Assembly (NCBI GenBank): GCA_002454415.1
Contig: DKIT01000091.1
Coordinates: forward strand, 17,969-25,854
Reading direction: 5' to 3'
Length of the DNA: 7,886 nucleotides
From: Sphingobacterium sp. UBA6711
GTDB taxonomy: Bacteria; Bacteroidota; Bacteroidia; Sphingobacteriales; Sphingobacteriaceae
The notes under the pieces are model-generated. The model saw only the letters and a program-made list of their open reading frames with translations. It had not been told where the DNA came from and ran no database searches. A program made the position numbers and the translations under genes. Below are positions 1 to 5,776 of this stretch, in pieces; the first letter of the stretch is position 1; each line of letters starts with the position of its first letter.

Positions 1-516
1 GTGCGATTGGAGCCCCATGCTGAAGGATTGCGCGACCGTATCTGGTGGGGAGCAGCCTCGAACGCGACAGCGATATGGGCCGCTCAAAATAGGATGCACC
101 TCCAAAGTTCTACCTTGAAATACGATGAAAATGGCAAACCATTTCACATTCAACAAGCTGAACAAATACGCCTCTACAAAGAAGCTTGGCGAGAAGCAGG
201 GCATTCAGGGGAGCCCCGGGTTTCGGTCAGTCGATCTATTTTCGCATTGGTAAACGATCTGGACCGCTATTATTTTGGACAGGAAGCTGAGAGAGCTGAC
301 AAAATTGGAATTATTGAATCAGACAAGCGTACTATTTTTGGAAGAAGTTATGCCGCCGAACCCGATCAACTTGTAAAAGAGCTAGCGCAGGACGAAGCCA
401 TACAGGAAGCGGACACACTGCTTCTAACTATTCCAAATACCTTGGGCGTCGACTACAACATACATGTTCTTTCTGCTATTTTGGAGCATGTCGCCCCCGC
501 GTTAGGTTGGCGTTAA
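1..516 (+). CDS. LLM-class flavin-dependent monooxygenase, C-terminal part (5' truncated by window)
   Basis: This is the last 171 codons of a bacterial luciferase-like, FMN-dependent monooxygenase, ending in TAA at 514-516. The initial GTG at base 1 is probably an internal Val codon, because family members are about 330-370 aa and the frame is open to the window edge. The tail is typical of the family's C-terminal half of the TIM barrel: a SRSIFALVNDLDRYYFG stretch (about residues 78-94), an IFGRSYAAEP segment (112-121) and a closing HVAPALGWR. From memory this most resembles the KPN_01858-like subgroup, which I could not check. Such enzymes use FMNH2 and O2 on small organic substrates; the substrate here cannot be read. 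The next gene starts 10 bp downstream on the same strand, so the two are very likely co-transcribed and may act on the same substrate or share flavin chemistry. Confidence 0.85.
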   Translation: MRLEPHAEGLRDRIWWGAASNATAIWAAQNRMHLQSSTLKYDENGKPFHIQQAEQIRLYKEAWREAGHSGEPRVSVSRSIFALVNDLDRYYFGQEAERADKIGIIESDKRTIFGRSYAAEPDQLVKELAQDEAIQEADTLLLTIPNTLGVDYNIHVLSAILEHVAPALGWR

Positions 517-526
517 TTTTGTCTTT

Positions 527-1615
527 ATGATCAAGAACATTCGTTACAAAACAAAAATTGCGGTAATCGGCGCAGGTCAAGCGGGTCTTTCCGCAGCCTA
601 TCATCTGAAAAAACTGGGACTTCAGATCGGACAAGATTTTATGATCTTGGACAAAGCATCCGCTCCAGGTGGAGCCTGGCAATTTCGCTGGGATTCACTC
701 ACCTTGAGTACTGTCAATAAAATCCATGATCTACCAGGAATGTCATTTGAAGAGACTTTAGCAACTCAAGAAACGGAAGTGCAAGCAAACATTGCCGTAC
801 CACATTATTTCGACCTCTATGAAAAGAAATTTGGGTTACAGGTTTACCGACCAACAGTAGTCGACAATGTTTATGAATATCAAAACCGTTTTCATATAGA
901 TACTTCAGAGACTCTATTTTCGACACTGGGCATCATCAATGCGACAGGAACATGGGAAAGCCCGTACATCCCACCCTATCCAGGAGCCGAATTATTTCAA
1001 GGGGAACAACTCCATACAAAGGATTTCAAAACAGCCGATTATTTTCGGGGTAAGCATGTCGTGATTGTCGGTGGAGGAATTTCTGCGATTCAACTCCTGG
1101 ATCAAATATCCGCAGTGACAACGACTACCTGGGTCACACGCCGACCGCCACTTTTTAGAGAAGGTCCTTTTGATGATATGGCAGGACATAATGCAGTAGC
1201 CATGGTCGAAGAACGTGTTAGACAGGGCCTTCCCCCTTTATCTGTGGTTTCAGTTACGGGCCTACCCTACTCAAACGAAGTCCAAGCGATGGAAAGACGA
1301 GGAGTGCTCAAGCGGTTTCCAATGTTTAGTGAAATTACTGCCCAAGGGATCAAATGGAATGACGGAAAAGAAGAAAGAGCAGATGTCATATTGTGGAACA
1401 CCGGCTTCAAAAGTTCGTTAAGTCATTTGGATTCTGTATTACCAAAAGAAGAAAATGGTGGTATTTTAATGGCGGGAAGACTAGCTACCATGGTTGCAAA
1501 GGAACATAGAATCCACCTTGTCGGGTATGGACCGTCAGCGTCGACTATTGGGGCAAATCGCGCTGGGGCTGCAGCTGCCCGGGAACTTCTAAAGACTATT
1601 ACAACAGAAAATTAA
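527..1615 (+). CDS. FAD/NAD(P)-dependent oxidoreductase, flavin monooxygenase-like
   Basis: This is a 362-aa two-dinucleotide-binding-domain flavoprotein. The FAD-binding Rossmann motif GAGQAG lies at residues 15-20, followed by the acidic end of strand 2 (LDK, 41-43) and a PGGAW motif (47-51) as in FMO/Trk-type enzymes. The NAD(P)-binding motif GGGISA lies at 182-187. ATGTW (139-143) and PYIPPYPG (146-153) match the inter-domain linker of FMO-like proteins. A C-terminal segment (LVGYGPSASTIGANRAG, 331-347) fits the flavin-contacting end. The length is normal for the short ArsO/YczB-like group rather than classical Baeyer-Villiger enzymes. The start at ATG 527 puts the first Rossmann strand at the expected place. 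No Shine-Dalgarno is visible, which is usual in Bacteroidota. It follows the luciferase-like monooxygenase by 10 bp. Catalysis of NAD(P)H-dependent oxygenation is inferred and the substrate is unknown. Confidence 0.9.
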   Translation: MIKNIRYKTKIAVIGAGQAGLSAAYHLKKLGLQIGQDFMILDKASAPGGAWQFRWDSLTLSTVNKIHDLPGMSFEETLATQETEVQANIAVPHYFDLYEKKFGLQVYRPTVVDNVYEYQNRFHIDTSETLFSTLGIINATGTWESPYIPPYPGAELFQGEQLHTKDFKTADYFRGKHVVIVGGGISAIQLLDQISAVTTTTWVTRRPPLFREGPFDDMAGHNAVAMVEERVRQGLPPLSVVSVTGLPYSNEVQAMERRGVLKRFPMFSEITAQGIKWNDGKEERADVILWNTGFKSSLSHLDSVLPKEENGGILMAGRLATMVAKEHRIHLVGYGPSASTIGANRAGAAAARELLKTITTEN

Positions 1616-1639
1616 CATCAAATTCCAACATAAAAAAAC

Positions 1640-1664
1640 AGTTATAATTATCTTGATTATAACT
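1640..1664. terminator. AT-rich hairpin after the flavin monooxygenase gene
   Basis: AGTTATAAT (1640-1648) and ATTATAACT (1656-1664) form a perfect 9-bp inverted repeat around a 7-nt loop, 24 bp after the oxidoreductase stop codon. The stem has a single G-C pair and no T-run follows on the plus strand. A run of A precedes it, which would be a T-run on the minus strand. It could be a weak 3'-end hairpin of the operon or a protein-binding palindrome. The position favours a 3'-end role, the base composition does not. Confidence 0.35.
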
Positions 1665-1838
1665 ATAAAAATGATGGTTCATACCTCATAAAGTAGCCAT
1701 ATTAAATATCGACACAAGGTATACCAAACTCTTAACGATTTAATGAGTAGACGTTGCTATTTTACAAAAACCGCAAAAAGATGCCTTTCTTCCTTTATGA
1801 CAAGCTAATCGGGAGCTATCGCTAAAAAAACTATACGT

Positions 1839-2046
1839 GAATTTAAAAAGCCCATTCGCAAAAATAATATATCACCAAGCGAATTTAAATTCATTCACCA
1901 CGAATTTAAATCAACGCTAAATCCATTCTATCAACGTATTACCTTTATAACAGAGAATATGAAAAGATAGCATAAGATGAGACACAATATCGTCAATCGC
2001 TATCGAACAATAAGTCAATTTAAAAAGATATAGAATATAATTTAAA
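1839..2046. repeat. Cluster of five AATTTAAA motifs
   Basis: AATTTAAA occurs at 1840-1847, 1882-1889, 1903-1910, 2017-2024 and 2039-2046. The first three share a preceding G (GAATTTAAA). The spacings are 42, 21, 114 and 22 bp, so several neighbours sit two or four DNA turns apart on the same face of the helix. The last copy ends 11 bp before the lipoprotein start. This could be a regulator-binding array or simply AT-rich intergenic sequence. Confidence 0.4.
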
Positions 2047-2057
2047 TCATTTCAGTT

Positions 2058-2561
2058 ATGAAGACAAAACACATTATCCCGATTTTATTGTTGACCGCCA
2101 TTAGCTCAACATCTTTCATTTCCTGTAACGGCACTTCTGTCGATACAGTAAAAGCGCTGGACTCAAACTACGAAAATGAAAACAAAACAATTGAATTAGT
2201 CGGCGAATTTGACGCTCCTTCTTTCACCTTTTCATCAGGCAACTCAAAATCTATTTCCATGAATTTTGTAGTCAAATCTCATCCATTCAGCTCTGAAAAA
2301 TTTACCGCATTTAGTGTTATTCTACCGACAGGAACAGAAAAAAACAGTGTACTATTCGATCTCCCTGCAGATCAAAAAAATTATACGTTAAAGAATTTTT
2401 ATGTGTTTGATAAAAACGGTGAAAAAATTAATTTGGACTCTCACACGACATTTAAAATGAATGGCACAGTACATTATAGCGAATTGGAGAAACCTGAAAG
2501 TGATAGAGAAAAGGATAACTTTTCCTACCAAATAACCGACGTTAGCTTTGAAAAGAATTAA
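2058..2561 (+). CDS. Small secreted lipoprotein, unknown function
   Basis: This 167-aa protein starts with a lipoprotein signal peptide: Lys residues at 2 and 4, a hydrophobic core (IIPILLLTAISS, 6-17) and a lipobox ending at Cys23 (FISC). After cleavage the Cys would be lipidated and the protein anchored to the inner or outer membrane. The mature part has alternating hydrophobic strands, for example TIELVGEF (about 44-51), ISMNFVVKS, FKMNGTVHY and YQITDVSFEK at the C terminus. This is a beta-rich pattern that could be an OB-like barrel or small sandwich; that is inference only. I do not recognise the family. It stands alone: the nearest plus-strand gene ends 442 bp upstream and the next gene is convergent. 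A GC-rich hairpin lies just after its stop. Confidence 0.85.
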   Translation: MKTKHIIPILLLTAISSTSFISCNGTSVDTVKALDSNYENENKTIELVGEFDAPSFTFSSGNSKSISMNFVVKSHPFSSEKFTAFSVILPTGTEKNSVLFDLPADQKNYTLKNFYVFDKNGEKINLDSHTTFKMNGTVHYSELEKPESDREKDNFSYQITDVSFEKN

Positions 2562-2565
2562 AAAT

Positions 2566-2589
2566 AGGCCAGATCTTATCCTCTGGCCT
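2566..2589. terminator. GC-rich hairpin after the lipoprotein gene
   Basis: AGGCCAGA (2566-2573) and TCTGGCCT (2582-2589) pair perfectly around an 8-nt loop, 4 nt after the lipoprotein stop codon. There is no T-run downstream on the plus strand, but the sequence before the stem (AAAAAT) becomes ATTTTT after the stem on the minus strand. It may end plus-strand transcripts as a 3' stabilising hairpin and also act as a minus-strand terminator for read-through from the S24 regulator. Confidence 0.6.
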
Positions 2590-2805
2590 TCAAACAAACA
2601 TATGATGAGTCGTAAATGGCTTTTTAGTATATCACACCATCGTATGATAAACAAATTGAATGTAACGAACAAGCAAAAATATCGAGCAACCAATATCTTA
2701 TATGCATTGTCTCTTACCATAATGACATTTTATATATACTAGGAACATTTGGCACAATGCAAAGACATATTCGCTAGCATTCAATCTGCCTTCAAATATA
2801 TAAAT

Positions 2806-2831
2806 AAAAAACTAATACAATTAGCTTTTTT
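2806..2831. terminator. Weak bidirectional AT-rich terminator
   Basis: CTAAT (2812-2816) and ATTAG (2820-2824) form a small stem with a 3-nt loop. It is flanked by an A-run (2806-2811) and a T-run (2826-2831), which can extend the stem across one A/C mismatch. A second T-run follows at 2837-2844. Read on the minus strand the same element ends in TTTTTT, so it can serve both the lipoprotein gene and the S24 regulator, whose stop is 79 bp away. Confidence 0.5.
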
Positions 2832-2909
2832 GACTATTTTTTTTAGTTATTTATTGATGTATCAGTAATAATCATCCTCATTTTATAAATTATCTCCACG
2901 AGGAACAAT

Positions 2910-3716
2910 TTAAAGCGACCGACTAATATCTACAACATTGAAAATCTGATCCACATCATCCAAATTCACTTCAAAATCAGGATACTTTGTTTTATCAGCA
3001 TTTAAGGACCGAAGCGTAAGTATCCCATTACTCACATCATGATTTGCAATTTCCTTAATGATTACTCCTTCGTATCGATGCACGACCACCCAGTAACGAT
3101 ATTTGTGTGTATGAAATTTTGACTGCCAAAGCTCCCTCTTTATCAGACGACCCGTCACGATATCGCCGTCTAAAACACTCGCATCCGTACCATCTGTCAT
3201 ACTATCCCCACTGACTTCAAAGGAACGATAAGCTCCTTTGTGAAATTCATTTACAGTAATAAAATGGGCCGGCAAATCATCCATATACTCTTCATCCGAA
3301 AAACCAGATAAGTAACCCGCTTTTGCCTTTTCTGTTACAAGTTTAGTTTGCATCAAATACCGTCCTGGAGAGACTTCAAAAAAGATGTTGTTCTTATTTT
3401 CGTCAATAAATTTAACATCATCTGAAAAATATCCGATCGATCGACCATTACCCATATGAACCGTTGACACTGTCTCTGATTGAATTCGTGTACCAGTATC
3501 CGTTCGCTCGCCTCGGCCATATAACAACCAATCATATTTTATATGAGGAAAAGCCTTCTGAATACGTGTCTTCATCATTAAACCTAATGGATACTCGCCT
3601 TTCTTTATACGCGAATATACTTGCTCACGCACCCCCAATAAGCTCGCAAACTCCCTATTGGTGACACTCAATTCCAAGCGTAAAACTTCAAAATTATTAT
3701 TTGGATAAGTTTCCAT
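2910..3716 (-). CDS. CI/LexA-like transcriptional repressor: HTH plus S24 self-cleaving peptidase
   Basis: This is a 268-aa regulator. Residues about 8-66 form an XRE/CI-like helix-turn-helix (LSVTNREFASLLGVREQVYSR, then a WLLYGRG end typical of these domains). The C-terminal half is a peptidase S24 domain. The predicted cleavage site is Ala133-Gly134 in KAKAGYL, the nucleophile Ser172 sits in GDSM, and the general-base Lys221 sits in VIIKE. In the family, RecA-stimulated or otherwise induced self-cleavage inactivates the repressor. I chose ATG 3716 because the HTH begins right after it; the frame extends 27 codons upstream to 3797, but that part is unlike the family. Its promoter is probably within 3717-3790, where GACATTTG on the minus strand is one base off the TAnnTTTG box. 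The divergent gene at 4047 is the likely regulated partner. All catalytic residues are present. Confidence 0.92.
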   Translation of the reverse strand: METYPNNNFEVLRLELSVTNREFASLLGVREQVYSRIKKGEYPLGLMMKTRIQKAFPHIKYDWLLYGRGERTDTGTRIQSETVSTVHMGNGRSIGYFSDDVKFIDENKNNIFFEVSPGRYLMQTKLVTEKAKAGYLSGFSDEEYMDDLPAHFITVNEFHKGAYRSFEVSGDSMTDGTDASVLDGDIVTGRLIKRELWQSKFHTHKYRYWVVVHRYEGVIIKEIANHDVSNGILTLRSLNADKTKYPDFEVNLDDVDQIFNVVDISRSL

Positions 3717-3771
3717 GTTTAATAAAAATTTAACAAATGTCACCCTAATTGTATAACATCCTGACACTAAG

Positions 3772-3788
3772 TTACACAACTTGTGAAA
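3772..3788. promoter_or_regulatory. Imperfect palindrome, candidate autoregulatory operator
   Basis: CACAA (3775-3779) and TTGTG (3781-3785) are inverted around a central C. A mismatched position flanks each arm, and beyond it TT (3772-3773) pairs with AA (3787-3788). It lies about 56 bp upstream of the S24 repressor start, where a self-repressing operator would be expected. Confidence 0.4.
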
Positions 3789-3902
3789 CCTAAACAAAAA
3801 ATATCACAAAATAACATACAAAACATTCATTTACAGATTTTTAAATTTAAACAATTAAGTTTAACAAATGCATTTAAAATTGGATATAATTTTTCGATAA
3901 GC

Positions 3903-3932
3903 TTGTAAAATTAACAATATTGTTTAACTTTG
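3903..3932 (+). promoter_or_regulatory. Consensus Bacteroidota promoter for the unknown 193-aa gene
   Basis: TTG (3903-3905), a 19-bp spacer and TAACTTTG (3925-3932) match the Bacteroidota -33/-7 promoter exactly. The palindrome AACAATATTGTT fills the spacer directly before the -7 box, and two GTTTAAC motifs 10 bp apart straddle the box. Transcription would start near 3939, leaving about a 108-nt leader before the ATG at 4047. Occupation of the palindrome or the GTTTAAC repeats by a repressor would block the polymerase. Confidence 0.6.
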
Positions 3933-3955
3933 TTTAACACGTAAAAAAGGAAACC

Positions 3956-4012
3956 ATGACATGGGCCAGGCGATGTAGTTATAAACAAATCTGGAGACTC
4001 TCAGGCTTCTAA
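3956..4012 (+). CDS. Possible 18-aa leader peptide
   Basis: The predicted transcript leader contains a short frame, MTWARRCSYKQIWRLSGF, ending in TAA. It is preceded by AAAAAAGGA, a Shine-Dalgarno-like stretch about 5 nt from the ATG and rare in this window. It is basic and has two Trp. It ends 34 nt before the next start codon. It may be a translated leader, a decayed gene end or chance; nothing beyond the ribosome-site-like sequence supports it. Confidence 0.25.
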   Translation: MTWARRCSYKQIWRLSGF

Positions 4013-4046
4013 TTAGCAAAATAGAAATTGGTTAAAACTTAATTAA

Positions 4047-4628
4047 ATGCAAAAAATGGAACAACTCACAACACGGTATATTCAACAAAACAGTTTATAT
4101 AGATTCGATCATAATCGGTCTCAAAAACAAGAAATTACTTTAAAACAAGAAAAGAACATCCTACAAGCCAAGGCAAATAATTCCGTACGCATGAATACAT
4201 TATATTATTCCTTCATCATGAGTTTCTTAAAAGAAAATTATCCTGAGATATTGAAGTCAATCGATAAGATATATGAGCCCGATTTATCAAAAATTAGTCA
4301 AGTCATCGATTGTTATTGTGAATTTGTGAATATCCCCTCACAGCAGATCATGGGCGAATATATCAATTATAAGGACATTCAACACCGCTATAAAGCAATA
4401 GCAGTAGTGCTACGTATTTTTCAACCAGAAAAATTAGATAATCTTAAAACAAAAGTAAAAAGCAGCATATATAAGGAACTGGGACCATACTTAAAAATCA
4501 ACAGTGACACCCTGCAAAAGTCAATCATTTGCGCTTGTAATCAATTCGATCTCTATCGTGAATTTAAAAAGGAAATTAAACAAGTTGCAAACTATTATCT
4601 CATTAATGCGCGTTTGAATAATGCATAG
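4047..4628 (+). CDS. Unrecognised helix-rich protein (193 aa), divergent partner of the S24 repressor
   Basis: I do not recognise a family. The protein is soluble-looking, with no signal peptide or membrane segment. It is rich in Lys, Gln, Asn and Ile and seems almost entirely alpha-helical. The N terminus (residues 1-50) is polar and Gln/Lys-rich. The centre holds hydrophobic helices (YYSFIMSFLKENYPEIL, about 53-69). The C terminus (about 140-190) reads like a helix-turn-helix: IYKELGPYL, a KINSDTL turn, then QKSIICACNQF and a FKKEIKQV helix. A DNA-binding role is therefore possible but not shown. The start at ATG 4047 gives the longest frame; ATG 4056 is an in-frame alternative. Divergence from a phage-type repressor, the consensus promoter with an embedded palindrome, and the strong terminator downstream indicate a single-gene, repressor-controlled unit. 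Confidence 0.8.
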   Translation: MQKMEQLTTRYIQQNSLYRFDHNRSQKQEITLKQEKNILQAKANNSVRMNTLYYSFIMSFLKENYPEILKSIDKIYEPDLSKISQVIDCYCEFVNIPSQQIMGEYINYKDIQHRYKAIAVVLRIFQPEKLDNLKTKVKSSIYKELGPYLKINSDTLQKSIICACNQFDLYREFKKEIKQVANYYLINARLNNA

Positions 4629-4686
4629 GAAGATTTCACACAAATTAATGGGTACAGCTGCAATAGCCAAACAAGCATCCTTTTCG

Positions 4687-4729
4687 AAAAAATAGTCCTT
4701 GAATATAAAGATCCAAGGACTATTTTTTT
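4687..4729. terminator. Strong bidirectional intrinsic terminator
   Basis: A perfect 15-bp stem (AAAAAATAGTCCTTG at 4687-4701 with its complement at 4714-4728) encloses a 12-nt loop and ends in a 7-T run (4723-4729). On the minus strand the stem likewise ends in six T. It lies 58 bp after the unknown gene's stop and about 200 bp beyond the end of the minus-strand amidase/coil pair, so it can close both transcripts. Confidence 0.88.
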
Positions 4730-4739
4730 CATCGCATGG

Positions 4740-4929
4740 CTTATAAGTACATTTTTCGACCTCCGTCGCCCCAAACTGGAATCGATAGGCTTTTCCGCTT
4801 GTATTTCATCTAAATAATGATACATTCTTCTACTGACCTTAACCTTACCAAGCTGAATCCCCCATCCTGCGTAATCTTGACCTCCTCACCCTAAATTTGT
4901 ATAAATTCCCTATCTTCAAGATCTAAGTT
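4740..4929. other. Non-coding stretch, possible decayed coding sequence on the minus strand
   Basis: No intact gene is seen between the terminator and the coiled-coil gene. On the minus strand two frames look protein-like in tandem. One runs from about 4880 leftwards, contains YAGWGIQLGKVKVSRRMYHY and has no good start before its interior Met at 4825. Another, overlapping frame reads GEEVKITQDGGFSLVRLRS. Continued openness of the first into the terminator argues against a functional gene. It could be the remnant of a third gene of the lysis-like operon. Confidence 0.3.
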
Positions 4930-5295
4930 CTAATTTCCAGCATTTGCAATGTATTTTTCATCTTTAATCCTCTTCAATTCTAATTGCAATACATTGTATA
5001 ATTTCATTAAATCATCATATTTTCCCTGCAGGTCAGACAGCGTCTTTGTACAGGCTACACGGTCATCATTCGCTAATCGAAGCCCCTCGTTAAGATCCTC
5101 GATAATCGCGCGAAGTTGTTCAATATCCTTTTCCAATCTGTTAACATACCCCTCCCATTTCTCGATAACTTTTCCAGCATTTTCCACATTTGTTGCTTCC
5201 ACCTCCGCCTGCTGCTTCGGTCTACCCACAAAATATCCCGCAAGAGCTGTCGCAACTGGGATGATCAATTTCTCTAAAACCTCAAGTAATTCCAT
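4930..5295 (-). CDS. Small membrane-anchored coiled-coil protein, possible lysis accessory
   Basis: This 121-aa protein has one hydrophobic segment near the N terminus (about residues 10-24, LIIPVATALAGYFVG). It is followed by positive charges (RPK) and a long acidic/basic heptad-rich helix from about 35 to 113 (VIEKWEGYVNRLEKDIEQL and onward), which predicts a coiled coil. Its start overlaps the end of the amidase gene by 14 bp, so the two are translationally coupled. AGGAGG sits 5 nt before the ATG, a strong Shine-Dalgarno unlike most genes here. Gene order (amidase, then a small one-span protein) resembles phage lysis cassettes. However, the charges favour a cytoplasmic C terminus, which would differ from a classical inner-membrane spanin. 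Holin, antiholin, spanin-like or unrelated scaffold roles all remain open. Confidence 0.8.
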   Translation of the reverse strand: MELLEVLEKLIIPVATALAGYFVGRPKQQAEVEATNVENAGKVIEKWEGYVNRLEKDIEQLRAIIEDLNEGLRLANDDRVACTKTLSDLQGKYDDLMKLYNVLQLELKRIKDEKYIANAGN

Positions 5296-5776
5296 TATAA
5301 CCTCCTTTTAATAACAGTTTGAATTTCTCCCAGGGAAACTGTATTCCCGGATCCTCTTTTCTTCCTGGTGCAATATCTGAGTGCCCCAATATTTCTTCAA
5401 TTGGATAAAGCGCTATAATCAACGAACAGACTTCAATTGCTGTATTGATCTGTTTTTCGGTATAGAACTCTTTACCGGTATTCTGCAATTCAATCCCAAT
5501 ACTACAATTGTTTAGATCGCTGCGGCTACCCCAAAAACTAATCCCCGCATGCCAACACTTTATATTAAAAGGAGCTAATTGCGTTATAATTCCGTCGCGG
5601 CTAATATGCAAATGCGCAGAAACCTTACTCTTAACGTCTGTCAGCCAATCAATCGCACTCGTTGCATTCGATGCTCCATCGTAATGCATGATGATAAAAT
5701 TAGGCTTGATAGTACCGCCTTTGTTCGGGGTATTTCTATAGGATACACCTACCAGTCTGTGCTCTTTAATTTCCAT
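5282..5776 (-). CDS. N-acetylmuramoyl-L-alanine amidase (Amidase_2/AmpD-like), endolysin-type
   Basis: This 164-aa zinc amidase cuts the bond between MurNAc and L-Ala in peptidoglycan. Zinc ligands are visible as His31 (IIMHYDGA), His132 and Asp142 (GHSDIAPGRKEDPG). Lys140 corresponds to the catalytic Lys of AmpD, and Glu95 (GIELQN) is the conserved glutamate. SAHLHISRDG (53-62) and CWHAG (74-78) are further family signatures. No signal peptide is present, as in phage endolysins that depend on a holin. I chose ATG 5776 because homologues begin just before the VGVSYRNTPNKGG segment. In-frame ATGs at 5821 and 5848 would add 15 or 24 residues without family character. TAACTTTG on the minus strand at 5881-5874 is a likely -7 box. 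The downstream coiled-coil gene overlaps its last 14 bases. Confidence 0.92.
   Translation of the reverse strand: MEIKEHRLVGVSYRNTPNKGGTIKPNFIIMHYDGASNATSAIDWLTDVKSKVSAHLHISRDGIITQLAPFNIKCWHAGISFWGSRSDLNNCSIGIELQNTGKEFYTEKQINTAIEVCSLIIALYPIEEILGHSDIAPGRKEDPGIQFPWEKFKLLLKGGYNGIT
5301..5308 (-). promoter_or_regulatory. Strong Shine-Dalgarno before the coiled-coil gene
   Basis: The minus strand reads AAAGGAGG, then TTATA, then ATG at 5295. The complete AGGAGG core with a 5-nt spacer is exceptional in a window whose other starts mostly lack such sites. It lies inside the 3' end of the amidase gene and fixes the downstream start. Confidence 0.75.

Larger units (their letters stand above)
1616..2057. 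other. 442-bp intergenic region without a clear gene
   Basis: No convincing gene is seen here. The stretch contains an AT-rich inverted repeat (1640-1664), an 8-bp palindrome GGTATACC (1718-1725) and five AATTTAAA motifs (1840-2046). A stop-free run without a start codon spans 1809-1970 on the plus strand. It encodes spaced EFK tripeptides and could be chance or a decayed coding fragment. No consensus TAnnTTTG promoter was found directly ahead of the lipoprotein gene; TACCTTTA at 1940-1947 is the nearest, with no TTG at the right distance. Confidence 0.6.
2562..2909. other. 348-bp convergent intergenic region
   Basis: This gap lies between the convergent lipoprotein and S24 regulator genes. 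Apart from the two hairpins listed separately (2566-2589 and 2806-2831) I see no gene, RNA or repeat. Short open frames crossing it overlap the lipoprotein gene or run through the hairpin and lack family features. Confidence 0.5.
3717..4046. promoter_or_regulatory. Divergent regulatory region between S24 repressor and unknown gene
   Basis: This 330-bp region carries several repressor-site candidates: an imperfect 17-bp palindrome (3772-3788) and a perfect 12-bp palindrome AACAATATTGTT (3913-3924). GTTTAAC occurs three times on the plus strand (3859-3865, 3922-3928, 3932-3938). TTTAACAAATG is a direct repeat at 3729-3739 and 3860-3870. A consensus plus-strand promoter overlaps the second palindrome. 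The layout resembles a phage-type operator region in which one repressor controls both directions; binding itself is inferred. Confidence 0.55.

Noticed and set aside
2388..2720. 110-aa minus-strand frame
   Set aside because: It overlaps the lipoprotein gene and crosses the GC-rich hairpin. Cys/Phe/Ile-rich complement of AT-rich sequence, no family signature.
3717..3797. 27-codon N-terminal extension of the S24 repressor
   Set aside because: It is unlike the family, runs through the candidate operator palindrome and would precede the HTH by an unusual segment. ATG 3716 fits better.
4595..4825. 76-aa minus-strand frame
   Set aside because: It runs straight through the strong 15-bp-stem terminator into the end of the unknown plus-strand gene, so it cannot be an intact gene.
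4949..5311. 120-aa plus-strand frame opposite the coiled-coil gene
   Set aside because: Its Ser/Phe-rich composition is the complement of a Glu/Lys coiled coil. The minus-strand gene has a Shine-Dalgarno and operon overlap.
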